This document shows positions 26,678 to 36,383 of a stretch of 64,000 nucleotides of DNA, in pieces. A model generated the notes under the pieces. The model was not told where the DNA came from and did not search any database. It worked only from the letters and a program-made list of their open reading frames with translations. This stretch comes from Luteolibacter ambystomatis (lineage in GTDB: Bacteria > Verrucomicrobiota > Verrucomicrobiia > Verrucomicrobiales > Akkermansiaceae). The translations under genes and the position numbers were made by a program. Within the stretch, counting starts at the first letter, position 1. Each line of letters starts with the position of its first letter. Location: contig NZ_CP073100.1 in assembly GCF_018137965.1 (NCBI RefSeq), positions 558,001-622,000 on the forward strand, read 5' to 3'.

Positions 26678-27736
26678 CTATCGGGTCACGCTGCCGCTGC
26701 CAACTGTGAACCGGGCCAGATTTTCCAATTCGGGGGTCTCCTTCAACCAGTCCAGCGTGGTGGTGGTGATCCATTTCTGTGCCGCTCCCGGAAGATGATG
26801 CATCAGAGCGTTGCGGCGCCCCGGATCGAGCTCGCCGAAGATGTCGTCCATGAGATAGACCGGGAGTCTGCCACCGAGTTGCTCCAACAGTTTTCCCTGT
26901 GCCAGTTTCAGAGCGAGGGCGAGCGTGCGCTGCTGCCCCTCGCTGGCGAATTCGGAGGCGGCCAGGCCGTGGAGCCGCAGTTCGAGGTCGTCGCGGTGCG
27001 GACCCACGACCGATTGTCGCAGACGGCGCTCACGCTCGCGGGCGTGTTCGAGGGCGCTGCGCAGACAGATGCCACCGGAAGGGCGGTAGGCGAGGGTGAG
27101 GGGTTCGGCTTTGCCGCTGACCTCGGCTTGGGCGGCGGCGGCAAGCGGTTCGAGAGCGGTGACCAATTTCGTGCGGCTGGCGGTCAGTTCCGTGCCGTGC
27201 TCGATCAGGATCTCCTCGTAAGCGGCGATCTCCGCCTCATTCGGCCGGCTTTCCTTGAGCAGCAGGCTTTTCGACTTGAGAGCCACCTTGTAGCGCGCCC
27301 ACGCGCGGCGATAGCCGGGATCGAGTTGGGCTCCGAGGAAATCGAGGTAGCGGCGGCGGATCTCGCCTGAGCCACGGACCAGATCGAGATCCTCATTGCC
27401 CATCCACACCACCAGCCCGCCATCGGCGAGATACTTGGATTGTCCGTCGCGGGATTCTCCATCGACGGTCAATGCCAGCCCTTCCTTGGAGAACCGCACC
27501 TTCCGCTCCTGTTCCCACGTCTCCCCGGCAATGCCGAAATGCCCGGTGCCAACCCGGGCCATGGTCGCCATCCGGCGGGTGCGGGGCGAGTGGAGACGGG
27601 TCAGCACGCAGATCGCCTCAAGGATCGAGGTCTTCCCCTGGGCATTTTCGCCCGTGAAGACACCGCCTGCTGCCGGAAGCTCAAGATCGAGACCGGAAAA
27701 GCAGCGGAAATCCAACAGACGGAGGGTGCGGACCAC
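26678..27736 (-). CDS. recF: DNA replication and repair protein RecF
   Basis: 352 residues from the GTG at 27736, where VRTLRLLDFRCFSGLDLELP matches the RecF N-terminus; the frame is open much further upstream through hisS antisense and is rejected. Walker A is TGENAQGKTSILEAICVL (typical GxNGxGKTN with AQ in place of NG), signature SEGQQRTLALALKLAQ, Walker B PVYLMDDIFGELD. RecF loads RecA at single-strand gaps with RecO and RecR. Not next to dnaA/dnaN here. The normal family length of about 360 fits. Confidence 0.92.
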   Translation of the reverse strand: MVRTLRLLDFRCFSGLDLELPAAGGVFTGENAQGKTSILEAICVLTRLHSPRTRRMATMARVGTGHFGIAGETWEQERKVRFSKEGLALTVDGESRDGQSKYLADGGLVVWMGNEDLDLVRGSGEIRRRYLDFLGAQLDPGYRRAWARYKVALKSKSLLLKESRPNEAEIAAYEEILIEHGTELTASRTKLVTALEPLAAAAQAEVSGKAEPLTLAYRPSGGICLRSALEHARERERRLRQSVVGPHRDDLELRLHGLAASEFASEGQQRTLALALKLAQGKLLEQLGGRLPVYLMDDIFGELDPGRRNALMHHLPGAAQKWITTTTLDWLKETPELENLARFTVGSGSVTR

Positions 27737-27768
27737 GAGGAAGGGCTTACGTGGGAACGGGCATTTTG

Positions 27769-27886
27769 ACCACGGATTACACGGATTGGATGGATTTTCC
27801 GATGCGTGGTGGCGGTTTCCAACCGCCATGCCTCTTCCTGCTGGTTGTTTCCGATAGAGGCCGGGTGGTTGGAAACCACCGCCACC
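27769..27886. repeat. Intergenic palindromic repeat block between recF and hisS
   Basis: Two signals sit in the roughly 200-base gap. GACCACGGATTAC at 27769 followed by ACGGATTGGATGGA is a copy of a dispersed word also found at 55995. Next, GGTGGCGGTTTCCAACC (27808-27824) pairs with GGTTGGAAACCACCGCCACC (27867-27886), an imperfect hairpin with a loop of about 42 bases. The block looks like a short non-coding mobile or REP-like element rather than a gene. Confidence 0.65.
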
Positions 27887-27937
27887 GGCATTCGGGGTTG
27901 AAAACCAAGTCCTCCCGTGCATCCTCGCCGCCCGTCC

Positions 27938-29233
27938 ATGGCTGGCCTTGCTTTCCAAGCTCTTCCCGGTTTCCGCGATTTCTCCCCCGGAGAATGCGCG
28001 GTCCGCAATTATTTGTTCGAAACCTGGCGCTCCGTGGCCCGTCGTTTCGGATTTTCGGAGTATGAAACTCCGATTTTGGAGGACACCGCACTCTACCTGA
28101 AAAAGTCCGGCGGTGAGCTTTCCTCCCAGCTTTTCCGTTTCGAAGATCAGGGAGGCCGCGACGTCACCCTGCGCCCGGAGGTGACCGCCTCGCTGGCCCG
28201 CCTCGCCGCTCAGCATCAGCGCGATTTCCCGAAACCGCTGAAGTGGTTCGAGATCGGCCAGTGCTTCCGCTACGAAAAGCCGCAGAAGGGCCGTGGTCGC
28301 GAGTTTCACCAGTTCAACGTGGACATCCTCGGCGAAGCCGGACCGGTGGCCGATGCCGAGCTGATCTCGCTGGCGATCGAAACGATGCTGGCCTTCGGTT
28401 TCGTGGAAGGGGACTTCGTGGTTCGTGTCTCCGATCGTGAAGCGTGGGTTGCCTTTGCCCGTCAGCATGGCGTGGCCGAGGAACTCATCCCGGATTTCCT
28501 GAACGTGGTCGACAAGATCGAGCGCGAGAAGCCTGAGGCCCTGGAAGCCAAGCTCCAGTCCTTCGGTCTTACGACCGGTCTGGTGAAGGGCTTCATCGCC
28601 GATCCGGCGAATGCTTCCGCGGCCTATAACGCGATCAAGGACGACCTCACCGCACGTGGCCTCGGTGCGTATCTCGAATTGGATCTCTCCATCGTCCGCG
28701 GCCTCGCCTACTACACCGGCGTGGTGTTCGAAGTCTTCGATTCGAAGAAGTCGATGCGCGCGGTCGCAGGCGGCGGTCGTTACGACACGCTGGTTTCCAC
28801 CATTTCCGACGGCGGCGTGGATCTGCCCGCCACCGGCTTCGCGATGGGTGACTACGTCATTCGCAATCTGATCGAGGAAACCACCCACGCGAACATGCAG
28901 ATGCAGGCTTGGCTCCAGCGCCAGGGAGCCGCTTGCGATGTCTACGTGGTGGTCGCGGACGAAACCAAGCGTGGCAACGCGTTGAAGCTCGTCACCGATC
29001 TCCGCCGTGCGGGCGTGTCCGTCGATTTCCCGCTCATCGCTGGCAATGTCGGCAAGCTCTTCAAGCGCGCCGAGCAATCCCGTGCCCGCTTCGCGCTCGT
29101 CGTCGGCAACGAATATCCGCAGCTCAAGCTCAAGATCCTTTCCGCCCGCAGCGAGGAATCCGGCGACGCCGATTCCGCTGTCGAATGGATCACCGGCCGC
29201 CTGCTTGAACCGGACGGTCCGCTGCTCGTCTGA
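27938..29233 (+). CDS. hisS: Histidyl-tRNA synthetase
   Basis: 431 residues from the ATG at 27938 (MAGLAFQALPGFRDFSPGE); a GTG seven codons earlier also opens the frame. Class II synthetase: motif 1 region RRFGFSEYETPILEDTALYLKKSG, motif 2 FEIGQCFRYEKPQKGRGREFHQFNVDILGE, HisA-type histidine motif GLAYYTGVVFEVF and the second AGGGRYDTLV, then the anticodon-binding domain (about 330-431). Charges tRNA-His. Followed 61 bases later by aspS, a pairing common in bacteria. Confidence 0.96.
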   Translation: MAGLAFQALPGFRDFSPGECAVRNYLFETWRSVARRFGFSEYETPILEDTALYLKKSGGELSSQLFRFEDQGGRDVTLRPEVTASLARLAAQHQRDFPKPLKWFEIGQCFRYEKPQKGRGREFHQFNVDILGEAGPVADAELISLAIETMLAFGFVEGDFVVRVSDREAWVAFARQHGVAEELIPDFLNVVDKIEREKPEALEAKLQSFGLTTGLVKGFIADPANASAAYNAIKDDLTARGLGAYLELDLSIVRGLAYYTGVVFEVFDSKKSMRAVAGGGRYDTLVSTISDGGVDLPATGFAMGDYVIRNLIEETTHANMQMQAWLQRQGAACDVYVVVADETKRGNALKLVTDLRRAGVSVDFPLIAGNVGKLFKRAEQSRARFALVVGNEYPQLKLKILSARSEESGDADSAVEWITGRLLEPDGPLLV

Positions 29234-29253
29234 TTCCTCTGGTTCTCAGGCTT

Positions 29254-29294
29254 CTTCCTGAAAACCGAACACTTCAAACTGAAAACTTTCCTCT
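29254..29294 (+). promoter_or_regulatory. Low-complexity leader in front of aspS
   Basis: The 40 bases before the aspS ATG are made of near-repeated words CTGAAAACCGAACACTTCAA and ACTGAAAAC, AT-richer than the surroundings and with no Shine-Dalgarno. Similar word-like leaders precede genes at 53644 and 58727. May provide an unstructured ribosome entry site; this is inference. Confidence 0.4.
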
Positions 29295-31073
<1,779 letters not shown>

Positions 31074-31098
31074 TCTTCCGCTTCCCTTCGTCCATTTT

Positions 31099-31137
31099 GA
31101 GCCGATGCCGCACACGGGTGGCATCGGCTCTTTTCTT
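31099..31137 (+). terminator. Rho-independent terminator after aspS
   Basis: GAGCCGATGCC (31099-31109) and GGCATCGGCTC (31120-31130) pair perfectly over 11 bases with a 10-base loop, followed directly by TTTTCTT. Confidence 0.9.
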
Positions 31138-31199
31138 GGATGGGATTGCGAAAAGCGATGGTTGCTCGACAAATTCCCCGCCGTGTGTTAGAGTCGGTC

Positions 31200-31385
31200 G
31201 TGACCCGATTCCTTCTTGCCGCCGCGTTTTCCGCCCTCTTCGTGTCCTGCGCTTCGCTCGCACCCGAGGATTCTCCGGGACGTACGCCGTGGTCGAAGAA
31301 GGACGAAGGTGCGGAAAAGAACCAGCTGACCGACGAGCGGGCCCTGATCAAATCGAACGAATACCAGCCGGGCTGGCAGTATTGA
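31200..31385 (+). CDS. Small putative lipoprotein
   Basis: 61 residues from the GTG at 31200. The N-terminus VTRFLLAAAFSALFVSCASLAPED is a short signal with Cys at the end of LFVSC, a loose lipobox. The remainder is short, charged and Pro-rich, ending in NEYQPGWQY. I do not recognise it. The frame also opens at 31140, but that start falls at the aspS terminator and gives a basic leader. Real-gene support rests on the signal only. Confidence 0.5.
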   Translation: MTRFLLAAAFSALFVSCASLAPEDSPGRTPWSKKDEGAEKNQLTDERALIKSNEYQPGWQY

Positions 31386-31630
31386 TCGCAAGGGCGTTCG
31401 TTTCCTTTACTGGAAAGCCCGTAGCCGGAGTTGTATCACGGACTTCGTGGAGGGTTTGGCGTACGGGTTCTTTTTTGAGTGGTGTGAGCGCTTGTGTGCT
31501 GTTGCCCGGAAAGCGTTGGCTACTCGCGTGAAACCATAGCCCGCAAGTACAGCAGCCGGCCCGATGTGAATCCGGCTCTCGGGAAGATCGGGCTGTCCTC
31601 TGATGCAAGTTGGAAACTTGCACCACTTTT

Positions 31631-31975
31631 TCAGAACGGCTTCCGGATGCCCAGCCAGGCGGCGAGGATACCAGCGGCGAGGCAAAGGACGAGCAACACC
31701 GGGCGTGGAACGACGCCGCGTTTGGCCAGCGCGGGGGCGGCGCCGAGGAACAGCCAGAGGACGATTTTCGTGTGCCACCAGCCGCCGCTCTTCACCAGAT
31801 TCTGGGTGAAGATCATGGCCAGACCCACTCCTAGAATCAGGAGCAGCGAAATCCCATGCAGCATGGCCGCCTTCTTTTTGCAATCTTCGCAGGCTCCGGC
31901 GATGATCGCGCCCATCGAGGTGAAGAGTCCGATGACGCCGGCGACGTGGAGAGTCTTGAGAAGGAGAGGATCCAT
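31631..31975 (-). CDS. Four-helix membrane protein of unknown function
   Basis: 114 residues from the ATG at 31975; the longer upstream frame is low in hydrophobicity and overlaps the divergent gene. Four predicted transmembrane helices: LHVAGVIGLFTSMGAIIAGA, AMLHGISLLLILGVGLAMIF, WWHTKIVLWLFLGAAPALA and PVLLVLCLAAGILAAWLG. The conserved-looking His in helices 1, 2 and 3 and a CEDCKKK loop hint at SirB2/CopD-like haem or metal membrane proteins, but this is only a topological resemblance. Divergent from the gene at 32107. Confidence 0.65.
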   Translation of the reverse strand: MDPLLLKTLHVAGVIGLFTSMGAIIAGACEDCKKKAAMLHGISLLLILGVGLAMIFTQNLVKSGGWWHTKIVLWLFLGAAPALAKRGVVPRPVLLVLCLAAGILAAWLGIRKPF

Positions 31976-32106
31976 GGTTGGGGTGGTTGCGTCGCCAGTG
32001 TCTCCGCCGCGGCTGGAGTGAGGCAAGGAGGAACGTCCATCCGGTGGTTCGAAAATCATCCTCCTTGTCCAATTGCGGTCCGCGATTTTCGTGCGACCAT
32101 GGGGCA

Positions 32107-32334
32107 ATGAAAAAGGGTTTCGCCTTCCTTGCCGCGCTCATGTCCGGGGGCTACCTGCTCACTTTGGGCATCGCTCCGGATCCGCTGCCGTTCATCGATG
32201 AGGCGACGGCTCTGCTCATTTTGGTCAAGTCCTTGTCGGTTTTGGGTATCGATGTTTCCCGGTTCTTACCTTTTCTCGGACGTAAAACAAGGACCCAGCC
32301 CCCTCCAGCTTCGCAACAGACTGTCGATATTTGA
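32107..32334 (+). CDS. Small two-helix membrane protein
   Basis: 75 residues from ATG at 32107 (MKKGFAFLAALMSGGYLLTL); the frame opens earlier but without a membrane-like N-terminus. One hydrophobic helix, then PDPLPFIDEATALLILVKSLSVLGIDVSRFLPFLGRK, a motif combination seen in small conserved proteins near YkvA/DUF1232 types. No function known. Short but with good hydrophobic and charge pattern. Confidence 0.6.
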   Translation: MKKGFAFLAALMSGGYLLTLGIAPDPLPFIDEATALLILVKSLSVLGIDVSRFLPFLGRKTRTQPPPASQQTVDI

Positions 32335-32414
32335 GGACTCTTCGTGGTCGCGGGTCTGAAAGATCGGATGTAAGATCGGGGTAGTTGAGCGGTAATTGCT
32401 CCGTACCTCGTCTT

Positions 32415-33986
32415 ATGGCTCAAACGTCGTCCTCCTCTCGCAAACCGATCTTTTTCACCTTCGCCGGTCTGGTCACCATCGGTGCCATGATCGCCATGCC
32501 CCTGTTGGCGGGGCAGCCGGACGGGGACAAGGTGCCGGATATCGTCCGCTTCGTGGGTCGGTTCCACCCGCTGGTGCTGCATCTGCCGATCGGCATGGTG
32601 ACGCTGGCGATCCTTCTGGAGCTCACGCGGCTTTTCTCCAAGGGCGAGGACAAGAAGCGCGGTGGCGCGGGCTCGCTGGTGCTTGGCTTCTGCGCCGCAT
32701 CCGCGGTGGTGGCGGTGATCCTCGGCTTCCTGCTTTATCAGGGCGGTGGCTGGGATGAATCGAAGCTGGCCGAGCAACACATGTGGCGCGGCATTTTCTT
32801 TGCCGTGGCGATGATCGTGACCTTCCTCGCGAAGATGTGGTCGGATGCCGCCGGTGGTTCGGGCGCCTGGTTTTCGAAGGCCGGCCTGCTGGTTTCTACT
32901 GCCGTGATGGGCATCGCCAGCCATGATGGCGGCTCTCTTACCCACGGCGAAAACTATCTCACCGAAGAAGCCCCCGCTCCGATCCGCAAGGCGCTCGGCC
33001 TGCCGCCGAAGGACGGCAAGAGCAAGCACGAGGGTGGCTCCGATGGGGTGGCGGCCTCTCCCGAGCAACTGGTCGTTTACACCGATCTGGTGGCGCCGAT
33101 CCTGGAGAAGCGCTGCACCAACTGCCACAATGCCGACAAATCGAAGGGCAAGCTCCGTCTCGATACCTACGAATTGATCGTGAAGGGCGGTAAGAACGGC
33201 TCGTCCATCGAGCCGGGCAATTTCGAGAAGAGCCATCTCACCGCGCGCATCCTGCTGCCGAAGGATGACGAGGAGCATATGCCGCCGGAAGAGAAGCCGC
33301 AGGTGGAAGAGCATGAGCTCGCCGTCCTGAAATGGTGGATTGCCTCCGGTGCCGATCCGAAGAAGACGGTCGCCGAACTCAATCCTCCCGCCGACGTGAA
33401 GGCCGCGCTGGCCAAGCTGGGCACTGGTGGTTCCTCCAAGTCTGCTGCTACGGCCAAGACCGAGGGAGGTGCTCCCGCACCAGGAGCCGCACCGAAAGCC
33501 ACTCCGGCCGATCCTGCCCTGAAGACCCAGGTGGCTGGTTTTGCCAAGGAATTCCCCGGCGCGCTGACCTTCGAGTCGCAGCAGTCCCCTTATCTCACCT
33601 TTACGGCTGTTTCGCTCCGCGAGCATCTTGATGACAATGCCTTCCAGAAGCTGCAGCCGGTGGTGAAGCATCTGGTGACGGCGGACCTCTCCGCTACCAA
33701 GGTGACCGACAAGAGCGTGGCTCTGCTTTCCAGTGCGGCGAACCTCCGCATGGTGCGTCTTTCCGAGACGGGCGTGACCGATGCGTCCATCGATGCGCTG
33801 GTGAAGCTGTCGAAGCTCGAATCCGTGAACCTCTACGGCACCGCCGTTACCGATGGCGGCGTGCAGAAGCTCGCGGGCCTGCCGAACCTGAAACGCCTCT
33901 ACCTGTGGCAGACGAAGGTCACCCCGCAGGCTATCGACGAGCTGAAGAAGAAGCTGCCGAATTGCGAGATCGTGACGGGAGCGTGA
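32415..33986 (+). CDS. DUF2231 / Planctomycete-type cytochrome c / leucine-rich-repeat fusion protein
   Basis: 523 residues from the ATG at 32415. N-terminal membrane part: FFTFAGLVTIGAMIAMPLLA, then VGRFHPLVLHLPIGMVTLAILLELTRLF, a DUF2231-like region with conserved His, and further helices to residue about 180. Next a Planctomycete-type cytochrome c module with CTNCH (Cys234, Cys237, His238) and HMPPEEKPQVEEHELAVLKWWIASGA. The C-terminus (about 375-523) is leucine-rich repeats such as VRLSETGVTDASIDALVKLSKLESVNLYG. Likely inner-membrane, with haem and LRRs in the periplasm; role in electron transfer is unknown. Confidence 0.88.
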   Translation: MAQTSSSSRKPIFFTFAGLVTIGAMIAMPLLAGQPDGDKVPDIVRFVGRFHPLVLHLPIGMVTLAILLELTRLFSKGEDKKRGGAGSLVLGFCAASAVVAVILGFLLYQGGGWDESKLAEQHMWRGIFFAVAMIVTFLAKMWSDAAGGSGAWFSKAGLLVSTAVMGIASHDGGSLTHGENYLTEEAPAPIRKALGLPPKDGKSKHEGGSDGVAASPEQLVVYTDLVAPILEKRCTNCHNADKSKGKLRLDTYELIVKGGKNGSSIEPGNFEKSHLTARILLPKDDEEHMPPEEKPQVEEHELAVLKWWIASGADPKKTVAELNPPADVKAALAKLGTGGSSKSAATAKTEGGAPAPGAAPKATPADPALKTQVAGFAKEFPGALTFESQQSPYLTFTAVSLREHLDDNAFQKLQPVVKHLVTADLSATKVTDKSVALLSSAANLRMVRLSETGVTDASIDALVKLSKLESVNLYGTAVTDGGVQKLAGLPNLKRLYLWQTKVTPQAIDELKKKLPNCEIVTGA

Positions 33987-33993
33987 AGTCGCG

Positions 33994-34812
33994 CTACTTC
34001 TGGCACTTCGGACACCAATACGTCGACCGCTGGCCCATCACGGCATGGCGGATCGGCGTGCGGCAGACGCGGCAAGGTTCGTCCTTCCGATCGTAAACAA
34101 AGAGTTTCTGCCGGAAGTAACCGGGCTCGCCATCGGACTTCAGGAAGTCGCGAAGCGTGGTGCCGCCCTCCGCAATGGAGTCGCTCAGGACATCGCGGAT
34201 GGCTTGGGTGAGACGTTTCAGACGCGATTTCGAAACCGCATTTGCAGGAGTGTCCGGCAGGATCTTCGCGCGGAAGAGTGCTTCCGAGGCATAGATGTTG
34301 CCCACGCCCACGACGGTCTTTGCGTCCATGATTGCGACCTTGATCGGGATGGAACGCTTGGCACAGGCATTGACAAGGGTCTCGACCGTGAAGTCGTCTT
34401 CCAAAGGTTCCGGTCCGAGATTGCCGAGCAGCGGATGGGCGAGAGGATCGCCACCGGAAAGATGCAGCACGATCCCGAACCGGCGCGGATCGTGAAACCT
34501 CACCTGGAGGTCGGAGGATAGCGTCAGACCCACATGGTCATGCTTTTTCCACGGTTCGGAAGGCGGGATCACTCGCAGGCTGCCGGACATTCCGAGGTGG
34601 ATCAGCAGCGAAGAGCCATCGTTGAGATCGACGATGAGATACTTCGAGCGGCGGCGGATCGCGAGAACCCGGCGGCCTTCGGCTTGGGCGATCGATTCCG
34701 GGATCACCTCGCGGAGATCGCGGCGGCGGACGATGACCTCGCGGAGCGTGGTTCCCACGACATGGGGTTCGAGTCCCCGGCGGGTGGTTTCGACTTCAGG
34801 AAGTTCCGGCAC
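33994..34812 (-). CDS. mutM: Formamidopyrimidine-DNA glycosylase
   Basis: 272 residues. N-terminus MPELPEVETTRRGLEP has the catalytic Pro2 and Glu3. Lys near residue 58 in RRRSKYLIVDL, the H2TH region SEALFRAKILPDTPANAVSKSR, and the zinc finger CRVCRTPIRHAVMGQRSTYWCPKCQK at the C-terminus with all four Cys. Excises 8-oxoguanine and ring-opened purines. Convergent with the cytochrome gene, 7 bases between stops. Length matches the family. Confidence 0.96.
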   Translation of the reverse strand: MPELPEVETTRRGLEPHVVGTTLREVIVRRRDLREVIPESIAQAEGRRVLAIRRRSKYLIVDLNDGSSLLIHLGMSGSLRVIPPSEPWKKHDHVGLTLSSDLQVRFHDPRRFGIVLHLSGGDPLAHPLLGNLGPEPLEDDFTVETLVNACAKRSIPIKVAIMDAKTVVGVGNIYASEALFRAKILPDTPANAVSKSRLKRLTQAIRDVLSDSIAEGGTTLRDFLKSDGEPGYFRQKLFVYDRKDEPCRVCRTPIRHAVMGQRSTYWCPKCQK

Positions 34813-34815
34813 GGA

Positions 34816-35469
34816 TCAACGGAGAATGTAGAGCACAACGGCGGCGACATGGCAGGCGCTGCCAGCGAGGACGAAGAGATGCCAGATGGCGTGGTTGAAT
34901 GGCAACCGCCGCCACGCGAAGAAGATCGTGCCAAGCGTGTAGCTGAGACCACCGGCGACCAGCCAGGCGAGACCGCCGGGTGGCAGGGCCTTCATCATCG
35001 GGCCGATGGCGATGACCGCCAGCCAGCCCATGGCGATGTAAAGTGCCGTGGAGATCCAGTGATCCTTCTGCCCGGCGAAGACACTCTTGATGATCACCCC
35101 GGCGAGCGCGAGGAACCACACCACGCCCAGCAGCGACCAACCCCATGGCCCCCGCAGCGAAACCAGCGTCAGCGGAGTATAGGAGCCCGCGATCAGGAGA
35201 TAGATGCAAGCGTGGTCGAAGAGCTGGAACAGCGCCTTCAACCGCGGGCCGCTGAAGCAGTGGTAGAGCGTGGAGGAGAGGTAGAGCAGGATCAGCGTGC
35301 CGCCGAAGACCGAGGCGGATACCAGCTTGTAAGGCTCGCCTTTCGCGACGAGCAGCATGCCGACCAAGGCGGCCACGCTGAGGGCGGCTCCGATGCCATG
35401 AGTGATGCTGCTGGCGAGTTCCTCGCGCGGGGAATCGCACAGTTCGGAGCGGGCGCGGGTGCTCATCAA
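34816..35469 (-). CDS. Hemolysin III family (YqfA/HlyIII) membrane protein
   Basis: 217 residues, seven transmembrane helices. Conserved family motifs: EELASSITHGIGAALSVAALVG at the start, LYLSSTLYHCF after helix 2, FDHACIYLLIAGSYTPLTLV, and FAWRRLPFNHAIWHLFVLAGSACHVAAV near the end, with the conserved Ser, His and Asp that suggest metal-binding PAQR-type enzymes. Function in bacteria is mostly unknown; the haemolysin name is historical. Ends 3 bases before the mutM start, so the pair is probably an operon. Confidence 0.92.
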   Translation of the reverse strand: MMSTRARSELCDSPREELASSITHGIGAALSVAALVGMLLVAKGEPYKLVSASVFGGTLILLYLSSTLYHCFSGPRLKALFQLFDHACIYLLIAGSYTPLTLVSLRGPWGWSLLGVVWFLALAGVIIKSVFAGQKDHWISTALYIAMGWLAVIAIGPMMKALPPGGLAWLVAGGLSYTLGTIFFAWRRLPFNHAIWHLFVLAGSACHVAAVVLYILR

Positions 35470-35549
35470 TGAGGATTCATCGCCGAAGACGACGCATTTG
35501 TCGAGGTGCCACCCGCTACGCGAACATGCGGGATTCTGCGTACGTAGTT

Positions 35550-35563
35550 CCTCCTTCAGGAGG
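35550..35563. repeat. Short hairpin of a dispersed repeat word
   Basis: CCTCCT (35550-35555) and AGGAGG (35558-35563) form a hairpin with a two-base TC loop, within a context TACGTAGTTCCTCCTTCAGG. This lies in the intergenic space between the hemolysin III and trpF genes. Words of this kind recur in Verrucomicrobia intergenic DNA as far as I know; only one copy is seen here. Confidence 0.4.
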
Positions 35564-35626
35564 GTGGGGCAGAGCTTCGATAGGTCGGACAGCCTCCCAA
35601 AGCAGAGAATCTCTCCGCCTAAAGGC

Positions 35627-36280
35627 TCAACTCCGTACCGCCTTCAACAACGCCTCAACCTTGTCGAAGTCCTTGATACCTGGCGAAATCTCCGCGCCCG
35701 AAGCTACATCGAGCGCCGTGGGTCGCACCTGCGAAAGAGCCGCCACCGCATTTTCCGGCACGATGCCTCCCGCCAGAATCACCGGCAGATCCGGGTGATG
35801 GCGGACAAAATCCGCCGCCACGGACCAGTCGAACGTTTCACCGGTTCCGCCATACACACCCGGGGCCGGAGCATCGAGCAGGACCCCGGAAGCGTGATAC
35901 TCCTCCGCCCGATTCAGATCGGCGGCGGTGTTCACCCCGAAGGCTTTGAAGAATGGAATCGCCCAGTCTTCGAGAAAGCTGGCCTGCAAAGGCGACTCAT
36001 CTCCATGGAGTTGCACGGCATCAATGATGCCCGCGCGGACCATTTCGATGGCGTCGTTGATGTCCGGATTCACGAACACCCCCACGCGCAGGATTTTACC
36101 CTTCAGGTCCTTGAGCCAGGTCGCGGTCTTCGGATTGTGGTAGCGCTTCGATTTCGGCCAGAAATTCACGCCCATCGCCTCCACGCCCAGATCGACCAGC
36201 CGCTGTCCGTCTTCGGCGAGGGTGACGCCGCAGATTTTCAGGGATGGGGTGGAGGGATCGAGGAAGCGTTCGAGAAGCAC
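35627..36280 (-). CDS. trpF: Phosphoribosylanthranilate isomerase
   Basis: 217 residues from the GTG at 36280. The frame is open further to 36514, but that part overlaps uvrA antisense and is basic. TIM-barrel motifs: SLKICGVTLAEDG with the catalytic Cys, GVNFWPKSKRYH, VGVFVNPD, VQLHGDES, LLDAPAPGVYGGTGETFDW and LAGGIVPENAVAAL. Catalyses the Amadori rearrangement in tryptophan synthesis. Not in a trp operon here; divergent from uvrA with their starts only about 100 bases apart. Confidence 0.93.
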   Translation of the reverse strand: MLLERFLDPSTPSLKICGVTLAEDGQRLVDLGVEAMGVNFWPKSKRYHNPKTATWLKDLKGKILRVGVFVNPDINDAIEMVRAGIIDAVQLHGDESPLQASFLEDWAIPFFKAFGVNTAADLNRAEEYHASGVLLDAPAPGVYGGTGETFDWSVAADFVRHHPDLPVILAGGIVPENAVAALSQVRPTALDVASGAEISPGIKDFDKVEALLKAVRS

Positions 36281-36383
36281 GCCGGAAAGAGAGAGCGGTC
36301 GGGCGGTTCTGCCAAGCGGAAGGTGGGGATTTTTTCGTCGCTGGGAACTTGGCAGCCGCAGCGCGGGGCTTTTTCCTGATGGG

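Noticed and set aside
27737..29077. Upstream extension of recF through the hisS region
   Set aside because: The added 447 residues are antisense of hisS; RecF similarity begins at the GTG at 27736.
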